A stretch of 64,000 nt of DNA from Segnochrobactrum spirostomi (GCF_009600605.1 NZ_VWNA01000001.1:3706501-3770500), one strand, 5' to 3'; shown: positions 42,392-53,656, counted from the stretch's first letter. The notes: a model not told the origin generated them from the letters alone. Numbers and translations are program-made.

Positions 42392-43155
42392 GTGGAACCG
42401 AGCGGGTCGTTCTCGTCACCGGCGCGGCGGGCGGCATCGGCGCCGCGACCGCGCGCCGCTTCGCCGCGACGGGCTGGCGGGTCGTGCTCACCGACCGCGA
42501 CGCCGCGCGGCTCGCCGAGATCGCCGCGGCGCTCGGTGATGCGCCGTTCCGCGTCGCCGACCTCGCCGATGCGGAGGCTGCGCGGGCGCTGCCCGATTGG
42601 GCAGCGGAGACGGCGGGCCGTCTCGATGCGGTCGTCAACGCCGCCGGGATCTGGGTCGAGGGGCCGGCCGAGGCGGCGAGCGCGGCGGAGTTCGACACCG
42701 TGTTCGCCGTCAACGTGCGGGCGGTGTGCCTCTTGAGCGGGGCGGCGATCCCACACCTCAAGCGGACCGAGGGCGTCATCGTCAATCTGTCGAGCGATGC
42801 CGGCGTGCAGGGCAACAGCGGCGCGGCGCTCTATTGCGCCTCGAAGGGGGCGGTGTCGCTCTATACTAAGGCGCTGGCGCTCGAGCTCGCGCCGTTCGGC
42901 GTCCGCGTCAACGCGGTCTGTCCGGGCGACGTCGACACGCCGATGATGGCCTATCAAGCGCGCCGCTATGGCGGCGGCGACGAGGCCGGCTACATCGCCC
43001 GCGTTCTCGCCGGCTATCCCCAAGGCCCGGAGCGCGCGCGCCTCATCCGCGCCGAGGAGGTCGCCGCCTTTATCCGCTACCTCGCCGAGCCCGACGCCGC
43101 GCCCATCACCGGCGCGCTTTTGTCGATCGATTTCGGCTATTCGGCGGGGAAGTGA
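42388..43155 (+). CDS. SDR family oxidoreductase
   Basis: The 255-residue classical SDR has TGAAGGIGAATARRF near residue 11, VVNAAGIW, and YCASKGAVSLYTKALALEL near residue 152. VCPGDVDTPMM follows, then a short insert before the C-terminus (ITGALLSIDFGYSAG). The ATG overlaps the upstream SDR stop. With its partner it forms a two-gene operon ended by the hairpin at 43209-43235. The natural substrate is unknown. Confidence 0.85.
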   Translation: MSGTERVVLVTGAAGGIGAATARRFAATGWRVVLTDRDAARLAEIAAALGDAPFRVADLADAEAARALPDWAAETAGRLDAVVNAAGIWVEGPAEAASAAEFDTVFAVNVRAVCLLSGAAIPHLKRTEGVIVNLSSDAGVQGNSGAALYCASKGAVSLYTKALALELAPFGVRVNAVCPGDVDTPMMAYQARRYGGGDEAGYIARVLAGYPQGPERARLIRAEEVAAFIRYLAEPDAAPITGALLSIDFGYSAGK

Positions 43156-43208
43156 GGGACCTTCGCGACACGGAACCTCGACGCTTGGAGAGGGGTAGGA
43201 TCATGATG

Positions 43209-43235
43209 GCCGCGGCGTCCGGTGGACGCCTCGGC
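43209..43235 (+). terminator. Terminator-like hairpin after the SDR pair
   Basis: GCCG-c-GGCGTCC, loop GGT, GGACGCC-t-CGGC gives an 11-base stem with one mismatch, followed by the T-rich stretch CGTTTCGCTTTATT. It lies 54 bases after the second SDR stop. It also argues that the next gene does not start inside it at 43222. Confidence 0.6.
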
Positions 43236-43311
43236 CGTTTCGCTTTATTCGGGCCGCGACGCGCCGCCGTGGGTGAAGATCAGTGGGCGGCGATCAGCGG
43301 AGAGCGTGCCG

Positions 43312-44568
43312 ATGGCGCCCGAGACGGCGAACGGGGTGATCTGGGCGGTGGCGGCCGGCGCGACGGCGGGGGTGATCGTGCGGCCCTTCCGCCTGCCGGA
43401 AGCGATCTGGGCGGTCGCCGGCGCTGCGCTCCTGATCGCGCTCGGCCTCATGCCCCTCAGCGACGCCGCCGCGGCGGTGGGGCGCGGGCTCGACGTCTAT
43501 CTCTTCCTCATCGGCATGATGCTGATGTCGGAGACGGCGCGGCGCGAAGGGCTGTTCGACTGGGTCGCCGCGGCCGCCGTGAACCACGCCAAGGGTTCGT
43601 CCAAGCGGCTCTTCCTGCTCGTCTATCTCGTCGGCGTGGTGGTCACGACCTTCCTCTCGAACGACGCCACCGCGGTCGTCATGACACCGGCGGTGTTCGC
43701 GGCGGCGCGCAAGGCCGAGGCCGATCCGCTGCCCTTCCTGTTCATCTGCGCATTCATCGCCAACGCGGCGAGCTTCGTGCTGCCGATCTCGAACCCGGCC
43801 AATCTCGTGCTTTATGGCGGTCACATGCCGCCGCTCGGGCCCTGGCTCGCGAGCTTCGCGCTGCCCTCGCTCGCCGCCATCGTCGCGACCTATGTCGCCC
43901 TGCGCTTCGTCGAAGGGCGCCGGCTTGCCGCCACCTGCGCGCCCGCGGTGCCGCAGCCGACGCTGTCGGCGGGCGGCTGGACCGCGCTCGGCGGTATCGT
44001 GGTGACGGCGCTCGCGCTCCTCGTCGTCTCGGCGCTCGACGCGCCGCTCGGGGCGCCGACCTGCGTGCTCGGCGTCGCGACCACGCTCGCGGTGACGGCC
44101 TTTCGCCGCCGCTCGCCCTGGCCGGTCGTCAAGGACGTGTCGTGGGCGGTGCTGCCGCTCGTCGCCGGGCTGTTCATCCTGGTCGAGGCGGTCGGGCGGA
44201 CCGGGCTCATCGAGGCACTGGCGGCGACGCTCTCCGTGCACGCCGCGGCCGCGCCGACCCTCACGGCGGCCGTCTCGGGCGGGCTCGTCGGCATCGTCTC
44301 GAACCTGATGAACAACCTGCCGGCGGGCCTCATCGCCTCGACCACGATCGCCGCCGCGAACCCGCCGCAGAGCGTCGTCGACGCCATGCTGATCGGCGTC
44401 GATCTCGGGCCGAATCTCTCGATCACCGGCTCGCTCGCCACCATCCTGTGGCTCTCCGCGATCCGCCGCGAGGGCGAGCATGTCGGCTTCTGGCGCTTCC
44501 TCAAGGTCGGCGCGGTCGTGATGCCGCCCGCGCTGATCCTCGCGATCGCGGTCCGGCTGTTGATCTGA
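43312..44568 (+). CDS. ArsB/NhaD-type (ion transporter superfamily) membrane protein
   Basis: The 418-residue protein has 10-12 predicted helices. It carries ArsB-like features: FLIGMMLMSETARREGLFDW near residue 65, TFLSNDATAVVMTP near 110, ANAASFVLPISNPANLVLYG near 147 and SNLMNNLPAGL near 335. ArsB pumps arsenite, but relatives move other anions. There is no arsR, arsC or other arsenic gene near, so the substrate is open. I start at the ATG at 43312; the longer frame from 43222 begins inside a terminator hairpin and adds 30 hydrophilic residues. Confidence 0.8.
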   Translation: MAPETANGVIWAVAAGATAGVIVRPFRLPEAIWAVAGAALLIALGLMPLSDAAAAVGRGLDVYLFLIGMMLMSETARREGLFDWVAAAAVNHAKGSSKRLFLLVYLVGVVVTTFLSNDATAVVMTPAVFAAARKAEADPLPFLFICAFIANAASFVLPISNPANLVLYGGHMPPLGPWLASFALPSLAAIVATYVALRFVEGRRLAATCAPAVPQPTLSAGGWTALGGIVVTALALLVVSALDAPLGAPTCVLGVATTLAVTAFRRRSPWPVVKDVSWAVLPLVAGLFILVEAVGRTGLIEALAATLSVHAAAAPTLTAAVSGGLVGIVSNLMNNLPAGLIASTTIAAANPPQSVVDAMLIGVDLGPNLSITGSLATILWLSAIRREGEHVGFWRFLKVGAVVMPPALILAIAVRLLI

Positions 44569-44583
44569 CCGCTTAGGCCGCCT

Positions 44584-45483
44584 TCACTGGCTCGCGGTGT
44601 CCGGCAGGCTCGTCGAGAAGTGGGTGCCCTCGGTGTCGCCCGCGGCGACCGTGATCTCGCCGCCCGTCGGCTTGTAGTTGAACTGGATGGTCGGATCTTC
44701 CGACAGCGAGATCCCGCCCTCCATGGAGAAGACCAGCCGGTCGCCGTCCTTCACCACGATGTCGTTGACGAACCGGGCCGGGATGTAAAGCCGGGTGAGC
44801 TGGTTCATCTGGAGGCCCGAATAATTCGGGTGGCGGATCATCAATTGCGCCTTGGACATGCCCGGATCGGGCGCCGGCGCGCTGCTCTCGGCAACCGGCT
44901 TCAGGCGCATCTCGCCGAGATGGGCGAGCGCCGTGTCCTGGTCTTTCAGGGCGGGTGCCGAGCAGCCGCCGGAAGCCTTCACGAAGCGCTCCGTCATGTG
45001 CAGCTTGCCGTCGCTCGTCTCGGCGATGGCGCGGATGAAGGAATAGGCGTTCACCCGGAGCCGCGTCGACAGGAGGAGATCGCGGCGGTCGGGGCCGAAC
45101 GTGAAGGTCGCAGCGACGGGGGCGGGATTCTCGTCGACGATCAGCGTCAGCTTTTGGATCGTCAGCGGCGATCCCTCGGGCAGCTTCATCGTCACGGTGA
45201 TCGGCACGATCGCCGCGTCCTCGGCCCGCTTCGGGGCGACGAGGGTCATCGTGGAATCGTTGTCGGCGATCGGCTTGTCGCCGAACACGTCGGGCTTGAG
45301 CGAGTCCCACGTCGCCGTCGAGGGCGCGTCCTGGGCCGGCTCCGCGGCGGTGGTCGCTGCGGGCTGGGTGGCGGCCGCATCGGCGGCGAGGGCGCCCGCG
45401 AGGGGCATCGCCACAGCGAGCACGAAGGCGGCGACGGACGGAACTGAGACCGCTCGCACGGAGCGGGAACGGGCGCGGATCAT
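44584..45483 (-). CDS. Quinoprotein dehydrogenase-associated SoxYZ-like carrier protein
   Basis: The protein has 299 residues with a Sec signal peptide (VAAFVLAVAMPLAGALAA) and an Ala/Thr-rich linker to about residue 55. A SoxY-like domain follows, ending in the carrier-cysteine motif KASGGCSAP near residue 167. A SoxZ-like domain from about 200 on has LMIRHPNYSGLQMNQLT. Fused SoxYZ proteins with the cysteine in GGCSAP belong to the group found with PQQ dehydrogenases, not with sulfur oxidation. It is divergent from the metallohydrolase and CXXXCW genes of the same module, at a 218-base promoter gap. Confidence 0.87.
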   Translation of the reverse strand: MIRARSRSVRAVSVPSVAAFVLAVAMPLAGALAADAAATQPAATTAAEPAQDAPSTATWDSLKPDVFGDKPIADNDSTMTLVAPKRAEDAAIVPITVTMKLPEGSPLTIQKLTLIVDENPAPVAATFTFGPDRRDLLLSTRLRVNAYSFIRAIAETSDGKLHMTERFVKASGGCSAPALKDQDTALAHLGEMRLKPVAESSAPAPDPGMSKAQLMIRHPNYSGLQMNQLTRLYIPARFVNDIVVKDGDRLVFSMEGGISLSEDPTIQFNYKPTGGEITVAAGDTEGTHFSTSLPDTASQ

Positions 45484-45605
45484 GACGGGCCTCGGCGTTT
45501 CCGGGAGCGCCGGTCGGCATCACGGCCGCGGACCCGGAAGATAGCGGCGATCCGGGCCGGTCGGTCGCGTGGTGCGCGCCGCCGCTCTCTGTTATCTCTT
45601 GGGGA

Positions 45606-45624
45606 GCGATCATACGCTGATCGC
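45606..45624. promoter_or_regulatory. Inverted repeat in the quinoprotein-module promoter gap
   Basis: GCGATCA-TACGC-TGATCGC is a perfect 7+7 palindrome in the middle of the gap between the divergent soxYZ-like and metallohydrolase genes. A dimeric regulator could control both directions from it. The regulator is unknown. Confidence 0.45.
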
Positions 45625-45701
45625 CGCGAAATGACAGCGGCGGGACGGAGACGGCGCACCCCGCCGCCCCGAGAACCCGCCCGACGAGGGAGGCGGGTCC
45701 T

Positions 45702-46724
45702 GTGTGCGGACCTTGGTGCGAGGGACGGGCGTTTGCCGGCGGCGGAAGCGCGCCCGGCTTGAACCGGCGGAGCGTGCTCGGTGCGGTGGCGGCCGGGGCC
45801 GCGGCGTTCGCATTGCGGCCGTTCGTGGCGGTCGCCGCGGAGGATGCGGTGGCCGGCGATGCGATCGCGCCGCTCCCCGTGCAGGAGGTGGCGCCGGGCC
45901 TCTTCGTCTATCAGGCGCCCTATGAACTCGCCGACGCCCGCAACGAGGGCGCCGTCGCCAATGTCGGGTTCATCATCGGCCGCGAGGCGGTCGCGGTGTT
46001 CGACACCGGCAATTCGCGTCTCGCCGGGCGCCGTCTGCGCGCCGCCGTGCGGGACAAGACGCCGCTGCCGATCCGCTTCGTGATCTTCACTCACATGCAC
46101 CCCGACCACGTGCTCGGGGCCGCGGCGTTCGCCGAGGACAAGCCGGAGATCGTCGCCTCGACGAAGCTGCCGCGGGCGCTTGCGGCGCGCGCCGAAACCT
46201 ATCTCGAGGCCGGGGCGCGGGCGATCGGACCCGCCTTTGGGGGCACCGTGGCGGTCGAGCCGACCCGCGTCGTCGACGGCAGCGACGCCATCGATCTCGG
46301 CGGGCGCCGGCTGACGCTCACGACCTATCCGACCGCCCACACCGACAACGACCTCAGCCTGTTTGACACCGAGACGGGGACGCTCGTCCTCGGCGATCTC
46401 CTTTTTCTCGGCCATGTGCCGTCGATCGACGGCAGCACGCTCGGCTGGCTCGCCGTGCTCGACACGATCGCCGCGCGGACCGACGTGCGCCGTGTCGTGC
46501 CCGGCCATGGTCCCGCCGTCGTCGATTTCCCCGCCGGGCTCGGCCCGGAGCGGACCTATCTCGAACGACTGGTGGCGGACGACCGCGCGCTCCTCAAGGC
46601 CGGCGGCGACATCGCCGAGGCGCCGGAGCGCGCCGGCGTCTCCGAGCGCGGGAAATGGGCCCTGTTCGACGAGTTCAACCCGCGCAACGCCATCACCACC
46701 TTCCACGAGCTCGAATGGGAATGA
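45702..46724 (+). CDS. Quinoprotein relay system zinc metallohydrolase
   Basis: The protein has 340 residues from a GTG at 45702 (a TTG at 45759 is a shorter option). It starts with a Tat-type leader LNRRSVLGAVAAGAAAFAL. The metallo-beta-lactamase fold shows the zinc motif FTHMHPDHVLGAAAF near residue 128, the later TAHTDNDL His, GDLLFLGHVP and PGHGP. This subgroup of SoxH-like proteins goes with PQQ-dependent alcohol dehydrogenases and the SoxYZ-like carrier in methylotrophs and related bacteria. It is exported and presumably acts on the carrier-bound intermediate. The details are not established. Confidence 0.85.
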   Translation: MCGPWCEGRAFAGGGSAPGLNRRSVLGAVAAGAAAFALRPFVAVAAEDAVAGDAIAPLPVQEVAPGLFVYQAPYELADARNEGAVANVGFIIGREAVAVFDTGNSRLAGRRLRAAVRDKTPLPIRFVIFTHMHPDHVLGAAAFAEDKPEIVASTKLPRALAARAETYLEAGARAIGPAFGGTVAVEPTRVVDGSDAIDLGGRRLTLTTYPTAHTDNDLSLFDTETGTLVLGDLLFLGHVPSIDGSTLGWLAVLDTIAARTDVRRVVPGHGPAVVDFPAGLGPERTYLERLVADDRALLKAGGDIAEAPERAGVSERGKWALFDEFNPRNAITTFHELEWE

Positions 46725-46756
46725 GCGTCGTGCCCGCGTCTGAGGAGAACCGGCCG

Positions 46757-47347
46757 ATGAAGACCTGGAATTGGGGAAGCGCGGCGCGGCGCGGCGCCCG
46801 GGTGGCACTCGCTGCGCTCGCCCTGTGGGGCATGCTGGCCGTGGCCCCGAACGCGGCCCGAGCCGAGGCGTCGGTGCCGGAGCCCGCGGGCTACCGGATG
46901 GAGGATTATCGCGCGCCGACGCCGGCGACGCTTCAGGGCGCGACCATCGTCGACACGGCGACGGCCGAACGGCTCTGGCGGGCCAAGAGCGCGATCTTCC
47001 TCGACGTGCTGCCGCGGCCGGAGAAGCCGGCGAACCTGCCGGCCGGCACGATCTGGCGGGACAAGCCCCGGCCGCACATTCCGGGCAGCCTCTGGCTCGC
47101 CAACACCGGCTACGGTGCACTGAGCCCCGACATGGATGCCTATTTCCGCCGTGGCCTCGAGACGGCGACCGGCGGCGACAGGGCGAAGGCGATCGTGTTC
47201 TATTGCCTCAAGGATTGCTGGATGTCGTGGAACGCCGCCAAGCGCGCCCTGGCGGACGGCTATACGGACGTGCTCTGGTATCCCGAGGGCACCGACGGCT
47301 GGGCCGCGGCGAAGCTGCCGACCGAGCTCGCGACGCCGTTCAAGTAG
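46757..47347 (+). CDS. PQQ-dependent catabolism-associated CXXXCW-motif protein (rhodanese-like)
   Basis: The 196-residue exported protein has a signal peptide ending near residue 35 (APNAARAEAS). The domain is rhodanese-like with the diagnostic FYCLKDCWMSWNAAKRA near residue 154, and GYRMEDYRAPTPATLQGA near the start. AGGAG lies upstream of the ATG. It forms an operon with the metallohydrolase gene 32 bases upstream. Its 3' end overlaps the convergent cbbR by 8 bases. The family co-occurs with quinoprotein alcohol dehydrogenases; a role in sulfur relay or cysteine redox is proposed by fold only. Confidence 0.87.
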   Translation: MKTWNWGSAARRGARVALAALALWGMLAVAPNAARAEASVPEPAGYRMEDYRAPTPATLQGATIVDTATAERLWRAKSAIFLDVLPRPEKPANLPAGTIWRDKPRPHIPGSLWLANTGYGALSPDMDAYFRRGLETATGGDRAKAIVFYCLKDCWMSWNAAKRALADGYTDVLWYPEGTDGWAAAKLPTELATPFK

Positions 47348-48287
47348 GGCCGGGCGCCGCCCCACCGTCCAAGCTCAGCTTCGGCATGAAACGGCCGCCT
47401 TCGCGGGCGAGGAAGTCTTGGAGCGAGCGGGTCGCCGGCATCAGGCGCTTGTCGCGGTTGCGCACTGCGAGCCATTGCCGCACCACCGGCAGGCCGGCGA
47501 CGTCGAGCATCGCGAGCCGGCCGTCGGCGATCTCGGCGGCGACCGTGTGGGCGGAGATGAAGGCGAGCCCGAGGCCGGCCATCACCGCCTGCTTCACCGT
47601 CTCGTTGCTGCCGATCTCCATGGCGATGCGCGGGTGCGGCACCCCGGCCTCCTCGAACAGCCGCGTCATCAGCCCCCGCGTACCGGAGCCCACCTCGCGC
47701 ACCAGGAAAGCTTCGCCGGAGAGACGGGCCGGCGAGAGCGCGCGTTCGGCGGCGAGCGGGTGGTCGGGCGGGGCGATCATGATGTGGGGATGGTCGCCGA
47801 TCACCATCGTGTCGGCGTCGAGCTCGGCCGGCGGTCGCCCCATGATCGCGAGATCGAGCGCGAGGCCGCTCAAGCCGGCGATGATGTCGCTGCGGTTGCC
47901 GACCACGAGCTTGAGCTCGATGTCCGGATGGGTGCGCCGGAACGCGCCGAGGGCCATCGGAGCGTAATATTTCGCCGTCGAGACGACGCCCACGACGATC
48001 GAGCCGGCGTCGGGCCGCCGGATCGCGGCGAGCGCCCGGGCGCATTCGCCGAGGGTGTGCTCGATGCGCGCCGCCGCATCGAGCATCTCGCGGCCTGCCG
48101 CGGTCGGTTGCAGCCGCCCGCCGAGCCGCTCGAACAGGGGAAGGCCGATCTCCTCTTCGAGCTGCTTCATCTGCGCCGTCACCGCCGGCGGGCTCAGGCC
48201 GGCGCGGGCGCCGGCCGCGGCATAGGAGCCGGTTTCGTGCGCGAGGGCGACGAGGTGGAACTGCTTCAGGGTCCAGTGCGGCGCCAC
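47340..48287 (-). CDS. cbbR: LysR-type regulator CbbR
   Basis: The protein has about 315 residues and the usual CbbR N-terminus (APHWTLKQFHLVALAHETGS, then LSPPAVTAQMKQLEEEIG). The effector domain follows with GVVSTAKYYAPMALG near residue 95 and GSGTRGLMTRLFEEAG. CbbR activates the Calvin-cycle operon according to redox and metabolite state. It is divergent from cbbL, which fixes the identity. The start is uncertain: I give the GTG at 48287; a TTG at 48350 would extend the frame by 21 codons but leave only 29 bases to the cbbL ATG and swallow the operator region. Confidence 0.88.
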   Translation of the reverse strand: MAPHWTLKQFHLVALAHETGSYAAAGARAGLSPPAVTAQMKQLEEEIGLPLFERLGGRLQPTAAGREMLDAAARIEHTLGECARALAAIRRPDAGSIVVGVVSTAKYYAPMALGAFRRTHPDIELKLVVGNRSDIIAGLSGLALDLAIMGRPPAELDADTMVIGDHPHIMIAPPDHPLAAERALSPARLSGEAFLVREVGSGTRGLMTRLFEEAGVPHPRIAMEIGSNETVKQAVMAGLGLAFISAHTVAAEIADGRLAMLDVAGLPVVRQWLAVRNRDKRLMPATRSLQDFLAREGGRFMPKLSLDGGAAPGPT

Positions 48288-48297
48288 TTCCAAAATC

Positions 48298-49849
<1,552 letters not shown>

Positions 49850-49871
49850 GCCGACTTCTTCCGACAAGCCG

Positions 49872-49893
49872 GCGGCCGCTCACGCGCGGCCGC
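49872..49893 (+). other. Hairpin between cbbL and cbbS
   Basis: GCGGCCGC (49872-49879) and GCGGCCGC (49886-49893), each self-complementary, form an eight-base stem around TCACGC. The hairpin lies between the two subunit genes and could tune their relative message levels. No T-run follows. Confidence 0.5.
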
Positions 49894-49936
49894 GCCCCGG
49901 GGACCGCCCACGCGGCCACGCCGCGCCTCAGGAGCG

Positions 49937-50374
49937 ATGATGATGCGCCTCACTCAAGGGACCTTTTCCTTCCTGCCGGATTTGACGCCCCGGCAGATCA
50001 CAGCCCAGGTGCAATATTGCCTGGAGCAGGGCTGGGCGGTGTCGGTCGAGCACACCGACGACCCGCACCCGCGCAACACCTTCTGGGAGATGTGGGGGCC
50101 GCCGATGTTCGACCTGCGTGACGCCGCCGGCGTCGTCGGCGAGATCGACGCCTGCCGCGCCGCCAATCCCGACCGCTATGTGCGGGTCAACGCCTTCGAT
50201 TCCGAACGGGGCTGGGAGACGGTGCGGCTCTCGTTCATCGTTCAGCGGCCGAGCGTCGAGGCCCGCTTCCGCCTCGACCGCACCGAGGGCGCCGGGCGCA
50301 GCCAGCGCTACGCGCTCCGCACCGAGACGGGACGCGGCACCGCCACCACCCCGTCGCACCCCGCGCGCCATTGA
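49937..50374 (+). CDS. cbbS: RuBisCO small subunit
   Basis: The 145-residue protein completes the L8S8 enzyme. It begins [15 protein letters not shown] and has [35 protein letters not shown] and [20 protein letters not shown]. The C-terminus carries the red-type beta-hairpin extension (residues ~110-140). Three ATGs occur in a row at 49937, 49940 and 49943; the third has the best spacing from AGGAG at 49930-49934. It follows cbbL by 87 bases. Confidence 0.96.
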   Translation: MMMRLTQGTFSFLPDLTPRQITAQVQYCLEQGWAVSVEHTDDPHPRNTFWEMWGPPMFDLRDAAGVVGEIDACRAANPDRYVRVNAFDSERGWETVRLSFIVQRPSVEARFRLDRTEGAGRSQRYALRTETGRGTATTPSHPARH

Positions 50375-50445
50375 TCCGACGCGAGACGCAAACCCGACGC
50401 GAGAACCCGTCCGACGCCCGCGTGCCCAACTGCCGAGGTCCGGTC

Positions 50446-51456
50446 ATGTCCCACGCTGCCAGAGCCGAACCGCTTGATCCGTCCCGGTCCGCCGCCGAGG
50501 CGGGACGACGGCTGGACCTCGGCGCTCTCTTTCGCGAGAGCGACGTGCCCTCCTTTCTCGACGAGCTCGAGCGCGATCTCGTCGGGCTTGCGCCGGTGAA
50601 GCGGCGCATCCGCGAGATCGCCGCCCATCTGGTGGTGGGCCGCGCCCGGGAATCCGTCGGCCTCACCGCCGGGGCGCCGACCTTGCACATGACGTTCACC
50701 GGCAATCCGGGGACCGGCAAGACGACCGTCGCGCTCAGGATGGCGGCGATCCTGCACCGGCTCGGCTACGTCCGCCGCGGCCATCTCGTCTCGGTCACCC
50801 GGGACGATCTCGTCGGGCAATATATCGGCCATACGGCGCCGAAGACGAAGGAGATCCTCAAGAAGGCGATGGGCGGCGTGCTCTTCATCGATGAGGCCTA
50901 TTATCTCTACCGCCCCGAGAACGAGCGTGATTACGGCCAGGAAGCGATCGAGATCCTGCTTCAGGTGATGGAGAACCAGCGCGACGATCTCGTCGTCATC
51001 CTCGCCGGCTACAAGGATCGGATGGACCGCTTCTTCGAATCGAACCCGGGCTTTCGCTCGCGCATTGCCCACCACATCGATTTTCCAGATTATGACGACG
51101 CGGAGCTCATCACCATCGCCAAGCGGATGGCGGCGGACGCCGATTATGCCTTCAGCCCCGCGGCGGAGCGGGCGCTCGCCGATTATGTCGCGATGCGCCG
51201 GACCCAGGGCAACTTCGCGAACGCACGTTCGATCCGCAACGCCTTCGACCGCATGCGGCTGCGCCAGTCGCTGCGGTTGTTCGAGGCGGCCGGCCTGGTC
51301 GATCGTGAGCGCCTCGCCACCATCGACGAAGGCGACGTGCGGGCGAGCCGCGTCTTCTCGGGCGGCATCGACTTGAAGCGCGCGGGGGCGATCCGCGCCG
51401 ACACGGGACGCAGCGACGCAGGGGCGTCGGAACCGTCGACAGGCCCTGGAGCCTGA
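50446..51456 (+). CDS. cbbX: Red-type RuBisCO activase CbbX
   Basis: The 336-residue AAA+ ATPase pulls on the C-terminus of red-type RuBisCO to remove inhibitory sugar phosphates. It shows Walker [13 protein letters not shown] near residue 88, pore-loop residues around [15 protein letters not shown] near 124, Walker [15 protein letters not shown] near 145 and the sensor/arginine region [17 protein letters not shown]. The last 25 residues (Ala/Gly/Ser-rich) exceed the usual length. It follows cbbS by 71 bases. I start at the ATG at 50446 because the 25 codons before it lack the conserved pattern. Confidence 0.95.
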   Translation: MSHAARAEPLDPSRSAAEAGRRLDLGALFRESDVPSFLDELERDLVGLAPVKRRIREIAAHLVVGRARESVGLTAGAPTLHMTFTGNPGTGKTTVALRMAAILHRLGYVRRGHLVSVTRDDLVGQYIGHTAPKTKEILKKAMGGVLFIDEAYYLYRPENERDYGQEAIEILLQVMENQRDDLVVILAGYKDRMDRFFESNPGFRSRIAHHIDFPDYDDAELITIAKRMAADADYAFSPAAERALADYVAMRRTQGNFANARSIRNAFDRMRLRQSLRLFEAAGLVDRERLATIDEGDVRASRVFSGGIDLKRAGAIRADTGRSDAGASEPSTGPGA

Positions 51457-51637
51457 GCACGGTTCGTTGCACACTTCGGATGGGGAGTCCGGCGGAGCAA
51501 CGGGCCGGCGGCGGACATCGATCCGCTTCCGGCTCAACGACAACAACGGCTGACCGCATACGCGGTGGCCGATCCGCACAAGGAGGGAACGGCGCGCGGC
51601 CGACAGGCCGGGCGAACGTGCCCCCGGGAGGACAGAC

Positions 51638-52705
51638 ATGCGGGACCATCAGACCGGGAGTGCCGTCGGCGCTCCGCTCGGCGCCGTGCTCGAACACTGG
51701 GCGGGCGAAGACCCGAACCGCCGCGACGTCGCCGCGACGCTCGTCGCGCTCGAACGCGGGCTCGTCGCGTTGTCGGGCCGCATCGCGCGCGGTGCCCTCG
51801 ACGGGGACATGGGCGAGGTGCTGCATGCCGGCGAGGCGGGGGAGGGGCAGAAGAAGCTCGACGTCCTCGCCGACGAGTTCGTGATTTCCGCCTTGCGCGG
51901 CGGTCCGGTCGCGGCCGTCGCCTCGGAGGAGGACGATCTGCCCGTGCTGCTGGATGAGACGGCGCCGCTCCTCGTCGCGCTCGATCCGCTCGACGGCTCC
52001 TCCAACATCGACACCAACCTGTCGGTCGGCACCATCTTCTCGGTGCTGCCGCGGAGGCCGGGCGTTCACCCGGGAAGCGTCGAATCCTTCCTGCAAGCGG
52101 GCCGGGAGCAACTCGCGGCGGGCTATGCGATCTACGGCCCGCACACCGCGCTGCTGCTGACCGTCGGCGACGGCACGATGCACTTCGTCCTCGATCCGGT
52201 GTCGCAAGGCTTCCGGCTCGTCGAGGCGCGGGTCGAGATCGCGAACGGCGCCAGCGAGTTCGCCATCAACATGTCGAACTATCGGCACTGGGATGAGCCG
52301 GTCAGGCTCTACATCGACGATTGCCTGAGCGGCCGCGACGGTCCGCGCGAGCGCGACTTCAACATGCGCTGGCATGCGTCGCTGGTCGCCGAGGCGCACC
52401 GCATCATCCGGCGGGGAGGCGTCTATCTCTACCCGGCCGACAGCCGGAAGGGCTATGGCCGCGGCCGGCTGCGGCTCCTCTACGAGGCGTTCCCGATCGC
52501 CTTCCTGATGGAGCAGGCGGGCGGGCTCGCGACCGACGGCGTCGAGCCGATCGTCGAGCTCACCCCCAAGAGCCTGCACGAGCGCGTACCGCTCGTGTTC
52601 GGCTCGCGCGACAAGGTCGATACCGTCGCGCGCTACCATGTCGGGCCGAGCCGTCTCGCCGAGCGTTCGCCGCTGTTCGGACGACGCGGCCTGTTCCGGC
52701 CCTGA
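51638..52705 (+). CDS. cbbF: Fructose-1,6-bisphosphatase class I (Calvin cycle)
   Basis: The 355-residue enzyme removes the 1-phosphate of fructose-1,6-bisphosphate (and often of sedoheptulose-1,7-bisphosphate) to regenerate ribulose bisphosphate. Metal-binding motifs are ASEEDD near residue 98, [20 protein letters not shown] near 113, and the later [27 protein letters not shown] precedes the start. It lies 181 bases after cbbX and 75 bases before cbbP. Standard glycolysis/gluconeogenesis FBPases are related, but the operon assigns this copy to carbon fixation. Confidence 0.95.
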   Translation: MRDHQTGSAVGAPLGAVLEHWAGEDPNRRDVAATLVALERGLVALSGRIARGALDGDMGEVLHAGEAGEGQKKLDVLADEFVISALRGGPVAAVASEEDDLPVLLDETAPLLVALDPLDGSSNIDTNLSVGTIFSVLPRRPGVHPGSVESFLQAGREQLAAGYAIYGPHTALLLTVGDGTMHFVLDPVSQGFRLVEARVEIANGASEFAINMSNYRHWDEPVRLYIDDCLSGRDGPRERDFNMRWHASLVAEAHRIIRRGGVYLYPADSRKGYGRGRLRLLYEAFPIAFLMEQAGGLATDGVEPIVELTPKSLHERVPLVFGSRDKVDTVARYHVGPSRLAERSPLFGRRGLFRP

Positions 52706-52780
52706 GAGGCGGCCGCCGCCGTGCCAAGCGCGATGCCGGCGGCCCATTCCAATCTCCCGATTTCGAGGCTGTTGCAGACC

Positions 52781-53656
52781 ATGTCCGCAAAACATCCCAT
52801 TATTGTCGTCACCGGGTCCTCGGGAGCCGGCACGACCTCGGTCAAGAGGACGTTCGAGCAGATCTTTCGCCGGGAAGGCGTCAAGGCGGCGTATGTGGAG
52901 GGCGATGCCTTCCACCGCTACGACCGCTTCGAGATGCGCGCCCGCATGGCGGAGGAGACCAAGAAGGGCAACAATCACTTCAGCCACTTCAGCCCGGACA
53001 CCAACCTTTTCCCGGAGTTGGAGGCGTTGTTCCGCGATTATGGCGAGACCGGCAGCGGCCGGGTTCGCCGCTATGTGCACGACGATGAGGAGGCGCAGCT
53101 CTACGGCGCCGATCCCGGCCGCTTCACCGGGTGGGAAGACATCGAGCCGGACACGGACCTGTTGTTCTACGAAGGGCTCCACGGCTGCGTCGTCGCCGAC
53201 GGCATCGACATGGCGCGCTATGCCGATCTCAAGATCGGCGTCGTTCCGGTCATCAATCTCGAATGGATCCAGAAGATCCATCGCGACCGCTCCACGCGCG
53301 GCTATTCGACGGAAGACGTGACCGAAACGATCCTGCGGCGGATGCCGGATTACGTCCGCTATATCTGCCCGCAATTCACCTTCACGGACATCAATTTCCA
53401 GCGGGTGCCGATGGTCGACACCTCGAATCCGTTCGTGGCGCGCTGGATTCCGACCCCGGACGAATCGATGGTGGTGATCCGCTTCCGCGACCCGCGCGGG
53501 ATCGATTTCCCCTATCTGCTCTCGATGGTCCACGACAGCTTCATGTCGCGGGCGAATTCCATCGTGATCCCGGGTGGCAAGCAGGACCTTGCGATGCAGC
53601 TCCTGCTCACCCCCCTCATCCTCAAGCTGATCGACCGCAAGCGCCGCGTCTCCTGA
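52781..53656 (+). CDS. cbbP: Phosphoribulokinase
   Basis: The 291-residue kinase makes ribulose-1,5-bisphosphate, the CO2 acceptor, from ribulose-5-phosphate and ATP. P-loop [19 protein letters not shown] is near residue 9, and [15 protein letters not shown] near 40. [20 protein letters not shown] and [10 protein letters not shown] mark the proteobacterial octameric class. I start at the ATG at 52781, giving the normal [10 protein letters not shown] terminus. The gene is in the middle of the operon. Confidence 0.96.
   Translation: MSAKHPIIVVTGSSGAGTTSVKRTFEQIFRREGVKAAYVEGDAFHRYDRFEMRARMAEETKKGNNHFSHFSPDTNLFPELEALFRDYGETGSGRVRRYVHDDEEAQLYGADPGRFTGWEDIEPDTDLLFYEGLHGCVVADGIDMARYADLKIGVVPVINLEWIQKIHRDRSTRGYSTEDVTETILRRMPDYVRYICPQFTFTDINFQRVPMVDTSNPFVARWIPTPDESMVVIRFRDPRGIDFPYLLSMVHDSFMSRANSIVIPGGKQDLAMQLLLTPLILKLIDRKRRVS

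Noticed and set aside
43222-43311. Longer N-terminus for the ArsB-like protein
   Set aside because: The codons overlap a terminator-like hairpin and encode a hydrophilic stretch not expected in the family. The ATG at 43312 gives the normal length.
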